Below, one piece after another: positions 61,009 to 64,000 of a stretch of DNA of 64,000 nucleotides. The notes below the pieces were generated by a model that saw only the letters and a program-made list of their open reading frames with translations, was not told where the DNA came from and did no database searches. This stretch comes from G963668655 sp963668655. Lineage in GTDB: Bacteria > Myxococcota_A > SURF-8. The stretch spans positions 496,001 to 560,000 of the forward strand of contig CAXXPQ010000002.1 of assembly GCA_963668655.2 (NCBI GenBank), given 5' to 3'. The position numbers and the translations under genes are program-made. Positions within the stretch are counted from its first letter, which is position 1. Each line of letters begins with the position of its first letter.

Positions 61009-62150
61009 TGATTAGCCAACCGGAAACATTCGCAGAGAAATCACTTAATTTGCCAGAAATCAACATGGAGCATCTTGAGTGCTTGAGTGATGGCACGGGA
61101 ATTCTGCAGCATGCGGCGTTCAGCGTACCTCGCTATGAGGATGGATATTGTCTGGATGACAACGCCAGAGCATTGCTTTTAACATCTCTTATTGAAGGCT
61201 CCGGTATCAAGGACATCAAAGCGATCAACCCGCTTGGGTCCCGATACTTAGCCTTTGTAAGGCATGCGTTTAATGTGCAAAACGGATTGTTCCGTAACTT
61301 CATGTCTTATTCCAGGCAATGGATCGAGGAACGGGGCTCAGAGGATAGCCATGGACGGGCGCTTTGGGCGCTCGGTTTCGTAATAAATCGCTCAGGCGAC
61401 CCGGGACGCCGTGCACTTGCCAACTCTCTCTTCCGTGACGCACTTCAAAAGGTCAATGATTTTAAAAGTCCTCGTGCATGGGCCTATACGCTTCTGGGAA
61501 TCGATGCGTATCTGTCTGCATTCCAGGGTGAGAGGGACGTTAAAGAGCTTCGTAGCTATCTGGCCGAACGCCTCTTCGATCTATACCGGCGTGTGAGTAG
61601 GCCGGAGTGGCCCTGGTTTGAGGAACGGGTGACGTATTGCAACGCCCGTCTATCACAAGCCCTCCTTGTGTCCGGATGGCGAATGGAGCACGAAGAGATG
61701 AAATTGGCCGGACTGCAATCGCTTCAATGGCTTTGTGAGGTTCAACGTTCGCCTTCCGGAGATGGAACCTTCGCCCCAATTGGTTCGAATGGCTTTTACG
61801 AAAAAGGTGGAACCAAGGCCGAGTTCGACCAGCAACCTGTCGAGGCCTGTACGATGGTCTCGGCCTGCCTTGCCGCTCAGCGCGTTACAGGTGCTAGAAA
61901 CTGGGCATTGGAAGCCCGCCGAGCATTCAGCTGGTTCTTTGGTGAAAACCAACTGCAACAATCACTCTACGATCCCGCAACCGGTGGCTGTCGTGACGGG
62001 CTTCACGCGGACCGAGCGAACGAAAACCAGGGTGCTGAATCAACCTTATCTTTCCTCTTGGCTCTTGTCGAGATGCGTTCCTCCGTTCCAACCGTTCAAT
62101 CTGTTCGCACAGACACTAAAAAGACAGACATTAGAAAGGCCACCTTATGA
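61008..62150 (+). CDS. Alpha/alpha-barrel (six-hairpin) glycosidase-like protein
   Basis: 380 aa. Overlaps the upstream gene by one base and the downstream one by four. A run of helical hairpins: GYCLDDNARALLLTSLIEGS, EDSHGRALWALGFVINRSGD, SPRAWAYTLLGIDAYLSAF, RLSQALLVSGWRM and EFDQQPVEACTMVSACLAA. These are features of the six-hairpin glycosidase fold. Acidic residues in SxDSHGRALW and DQQPVE could be catalytic, but the exact family is not clear. In other genomes such proteins sit between a GT4 enzyme and a GH130 enzyme, as here. Confidence 0.8.
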   Translation: MISQPETFAEKSLNLPEINMEHLECLSDGTGILQHAAFSVPRYEDGYCLDDNARALLLTSLIEGSGIKDIKAINPLGSRYLAFVRHAFNVQNGLFRNFMSYSRQWIEERGSEDSHGRALWALGFVINRSGDPGRRALANSLFRDALQKVNDFKSPRAWAYTLLGIDAYLSAFQGERDVKELRSYLAERLFDLYRRVSRPEWPWFEERVTYCNARLSQALLVSGWRMEHEEMKLAGLQSLQWLCEVQRSPSGDGTFAPIGSNGFYEKGGTKAEFDQQPVEACTMVSACLAAQRVTGARNWALEARRAFSWFFGENQLQQSLYDPATGGCRDGLHADRANENQGAESTLSFLLALVEMRSSVPTVQSVRTDTKKTDIRKATL

Positions 62151-63193
62151 CCGAAAGCAAGAAGCCGTCTGACTACGAGATACTCTTTCACCGTAACAAA
62201 GCAAACCCGATCCTCACCGCGTCTGACTGGCCTTATCCCGTCCATACGGTTTTCAATCCCGGCGCGACGCTGCTCAAGGATGGTACCACATTGCTATTAT
62301 GCAGAGTGGAAGACCGCCGCGGCCTTTCCCACCTTTGCGCCGCACGCTCGGCGAACGGAGTTGATGGGTGGGTTATCGACAGCAAGCCGACGCTTTTACC
62401 CGATCCGCAGAAATTTCCCGAAGAGATATGGGGCATTGAGGACCCGCGCATTACCTATATCGACGAGCTTGGAAAATACGCAATCACCTATACGGCTTTC
62501 AGCAAAGGCGGCCCTTGTGTGGCACTCGCCATGACGGAAGACTTCCACCGCTTCGAACGTTACGGTGTCATTATGCAACCTGACGACAAGGACGCGGCGC
62601 TGCTGCCTAGGCGCATAGACGGGAAATTCGCGCTCGTTCACCGGCCTGCGAACCATTCTACGGCGCATATCTGGATCACCTATTCACCTGATTTAAGCAA
62701 TTGGGGAACGCACAAGCCGCTCCTGATGGCGCGCAAGGGTGCATGGTGGGATGCGTATAAGATCGGCCTCTCGCCCCCCCTTATTGAGACATCGCGAGGC
62801 TGGCTGATGATTTATCACGGTGTGCGAACCACCGCTTCAGGTGCGCTCTACCGCATCGGGCTTGCTCTCTTCGATCTCGAAAAACCGACGGATCTTCTCC
62901 TTCGCGGAGACTCATGGATATTTGGACCGGAAACGCCGTACGAACTTATTGGCGATGTCAATAAAGTCGCCTTCCCCTGCGGTTATACGATCGCCCCCGA
63001 TGGCGACACGATCAACCTTTATTACGGCGCGGCAGACACAAGCATTGCGCTGGCGACGGGAAGCATTCGCGGACTCTTGCAGTGGCTCGATCACAACGAT
63101 CTCCAGGCTCAAAAGACTTTCGTCGAGCGCAGGAAATCAACGGGAAGCGAATTGATTCAACAAACCTCTGAAGATGAAGAAGGAGTCTCGTGA
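62147..63193 (+). CDS. GH130-family glycosidase/phosphorylase
   Basis: 348 aa; ATGA overlap with the preceding gene. Five-bladed propeller of GH130 (beta-mannoside phosphorylases and hydrolases): VFNPGATLLKDGTTLLLCRV, the catalytic-site WGIEDPRIT (Asp as general acid), YTAFSKGGPCVALAMTEDF, then KGAWWDAYKIGLSPPLIET and a YHGV motif. Typical members cleave beta-mannosides with phosphate. The C-terminal 35 residues are an extra charged tail. Acts with the linked GT4 enzyme on a mannose-containing glycan, by inference. Confidence 0.88.
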   Translation: MTESKKPSDYEILFHRNKANPILTASDWPYPVHTVFNPGATLLKDGTTLLLCRVEDRRGLSHLCAARSANGVDGWVIDSKPTLLPDPQKFPEEIWGIEDPRITYIDELGKYAITYTAFSKGGPCVALAMTEDFHRFERYGVIMQPDDKDAALLPRRIDGKFALVHRPANHSTAHIWITYSPDLSNWGTHKPLLMARKGAWWDAYKIGLSPPLIETSRGWLMIYHGVRTTASGALYRIGLALFDLEKPTDLLLRGDSWIFGPETPYELIGDVNKVAFPCGYTIAPDGDTINLYYGAADTSIALATGSIRGLLQWLDHNDLQAQKTFVERRKSTGSELIQQTSEDEEGVS

Positions 63194-63239
63194 GGGAAAT
63201 TCTGAAAACGTGCGCCAATAATATGGAGTGAGAAGCGAT

Positions 63240-63971
63240 ATGGACGGGGATAATTCAAGGAGATCGGATGATCGGAATATCTCCCGAATATCGTTCGGAT
63301 CGGAACCTCGGGCGCTGGTTGTCGTGGCCCACCCGGATGACGAAACATTATGGGTCGGTGGCACCATGCTCTTGCACCCTGATTGGAGATGGAAAGTGGT
63401 TTCGCTCTGCCGGGGAAATGACCTTGATAGGCGGGGCAGATTTTTTTGTGCGGTGAGTCGTCTTGGCGGACAGGGTACTATCTGCGATGTGGATGATGGG
63501 CCGGAGCAAATTCCGCTACCCGACTCTGTTCTACAAAATGCAATAAAACTCAAACTCGACAATACGGATTTTGATGTCATCATCACTCACAGTCTCTTCG
63601 GTGAGTATACGCGCCATCTGAGACACGAGGAGGCTGGCAAAGCGGTGCTGGATCTTTGGCATGCCCACGAATTGACCGCCAGGGAGTTGTGGATGTTCGC
63701 TTATACGGATAATGCGAAAACGCATTACCCCAAAGCGATTGAAACCGCCGATCTGTATGTTTCGCTCCCGGAAAACATCTGGCGGGAGAAACGGGCCCTC
63801 ATCCTGGACGTGTACGGATTTTCTCATGATTCCTGGGAGGCGATGACCACTCCGAAAAAAGAAGCCTTCTGGCGGTTTTCCATACCCGATGATGCGTTTG
63901 CCTGGCAACGGCGATATGCGTCTCGGACGCCTCATGGAGCGGGCGGAATGGGCATGGAAAAAGGAGAGTAA
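63240..63971 (+). CDS. PIG-L family deacetylase
   Basis: 243 aa from an ATG; a GTG four codons earlier is possible. Zinc-dependent N-deacetylase of the PIG-L/LmbE fold: metal motif VVAHPDDETLWVGG at about 30-43 and the second metal/catalytic segment THSLFGEYTRHLRHEE near 120. The family removes acetyl groups from N-acetylglucosamine-type substrates. It is the fourth gene of the glycan cluster and ends two bases before the next start. Confidence 0.9.
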   Translation: MDGDNSRRSDDRNISRISFGSEPRALVVVAHPDDETLWVGGTMLLHPDWRWKVVSLCRGNDLDRRGRFFCAVSRLGGQGTICDVDDGPEQIPLPDSVLQNAIKLKLDNTDFDVIITHSLFGEYTRHLRHEEAGKAVLDLWHAHELTARELWMFAYTDNAKTHYPKAIETADLYVSLPENIWREKRALILDVYGFSHDSWEAMTTPKKEAFWRFSIPDDAFAWQRRYASRTPHGAGGMGMEKGE

Positions 63972-63972
63972 A

Positions 63973-64000
63973 ATGAAAGTCCTCGTATTGTACGACTATC
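63973..64000 (+). CDS. Start of a further gene, cut by the right edge
   Basis: AAAGGAG six bases before the ATG; only MKVLVLYDY is visible. The start resembles N-termini of GT4 glycosyltransferases, which would fit the cluster, but nine residues cannot prove it. Confidence 0.5.

Overview
The window looks like chromosomal DNA of a Gram-negative bacterium with an outer membrane: many lipoproteins with lipoboxes, an OmpA-type protein, RseP, and DUF3857/transglutaminase envelope proteins. Secreted lipoproteins with Asp-Gly-Asp rich linkers and long Cys-rich repeat tails point to a deltaproteobacterium-like lineage (Myxococcota, Lernaellota or Desulfobacterota-like). This placement is inference; there is no rRNA or other marker to settle it.

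Left part (1-44.9 kb, G+C rich). It mixes housekeeping genes with envelope and surface genes. Housekeeping: glutamine synthetase with a DUF4416 gene, a cyclophilin, dxr-rseP-tsaB, phoBR, a MeaB-type GTPase and mutS. Envelope and surface: five DGD-linker proteins (a partial kelch-like one at the left edge, an alpha/beta hydrolase, a small anchored one, and two giants of 1823 and 1526 aa built of Cys-rich repeats), two giant DUF3857/transglutaminase-like proteins read directly after tsaB, a tandem PilZ protein, a rhomboid protease and a TPR lipoprotein. Between the DUF3857 pair and the 1823-aa lipoprotein lies a 413-nt element of nested perfect inverted repeats (20665-21077) that could fold into one branched structure.

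Junction (44.8-45.4 kb). Just after mutS there is a frameshifted remnant of a DUF1566-like protein. From here on base composition is visibly lower in G+C and gene content changes, suggesting an accessory or acquired segment.

Right part (45.4-64 kb). (a) A leftward operon, arsR-type regulator > four-cluster Fe-S protein > a very unusual single polypeptide joining an NrfD/HybB quinone-interacting membrane subunit, a tetraheme cytochrome c3 module and an octaheme tetrathionate-reductase-family cytochrome (13 CxxCH in all). A sigma-70 promoter with an ArsR-style palindrome precedes it. (b) Divergent from it, a sigma-54 activator with a Cys-containing PAS domain, then a matching palindrome and a well-formed -24/-12 promoter driving DUF2173, a 64-aa Cys protein and DUF1638. 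(c) A small methyltransferase, a gene fragment and about 1 kb without genes. (d) A stress-like envelope cluster: SPFH protein, B12-type radical SAM protein, tiny membrane proteins, DUF4398 lipoprotein, OmpA lipoprotein, CsbD. (e) A translationally coupled glycan cluster: GT4 glycosyltransferase, alpha/alpha-barrel protein, GH130, PIG-L deacetylase and the start of another gene.

No tRNA, rRNA, CRISPR array or complete insertion sequence was recognised.
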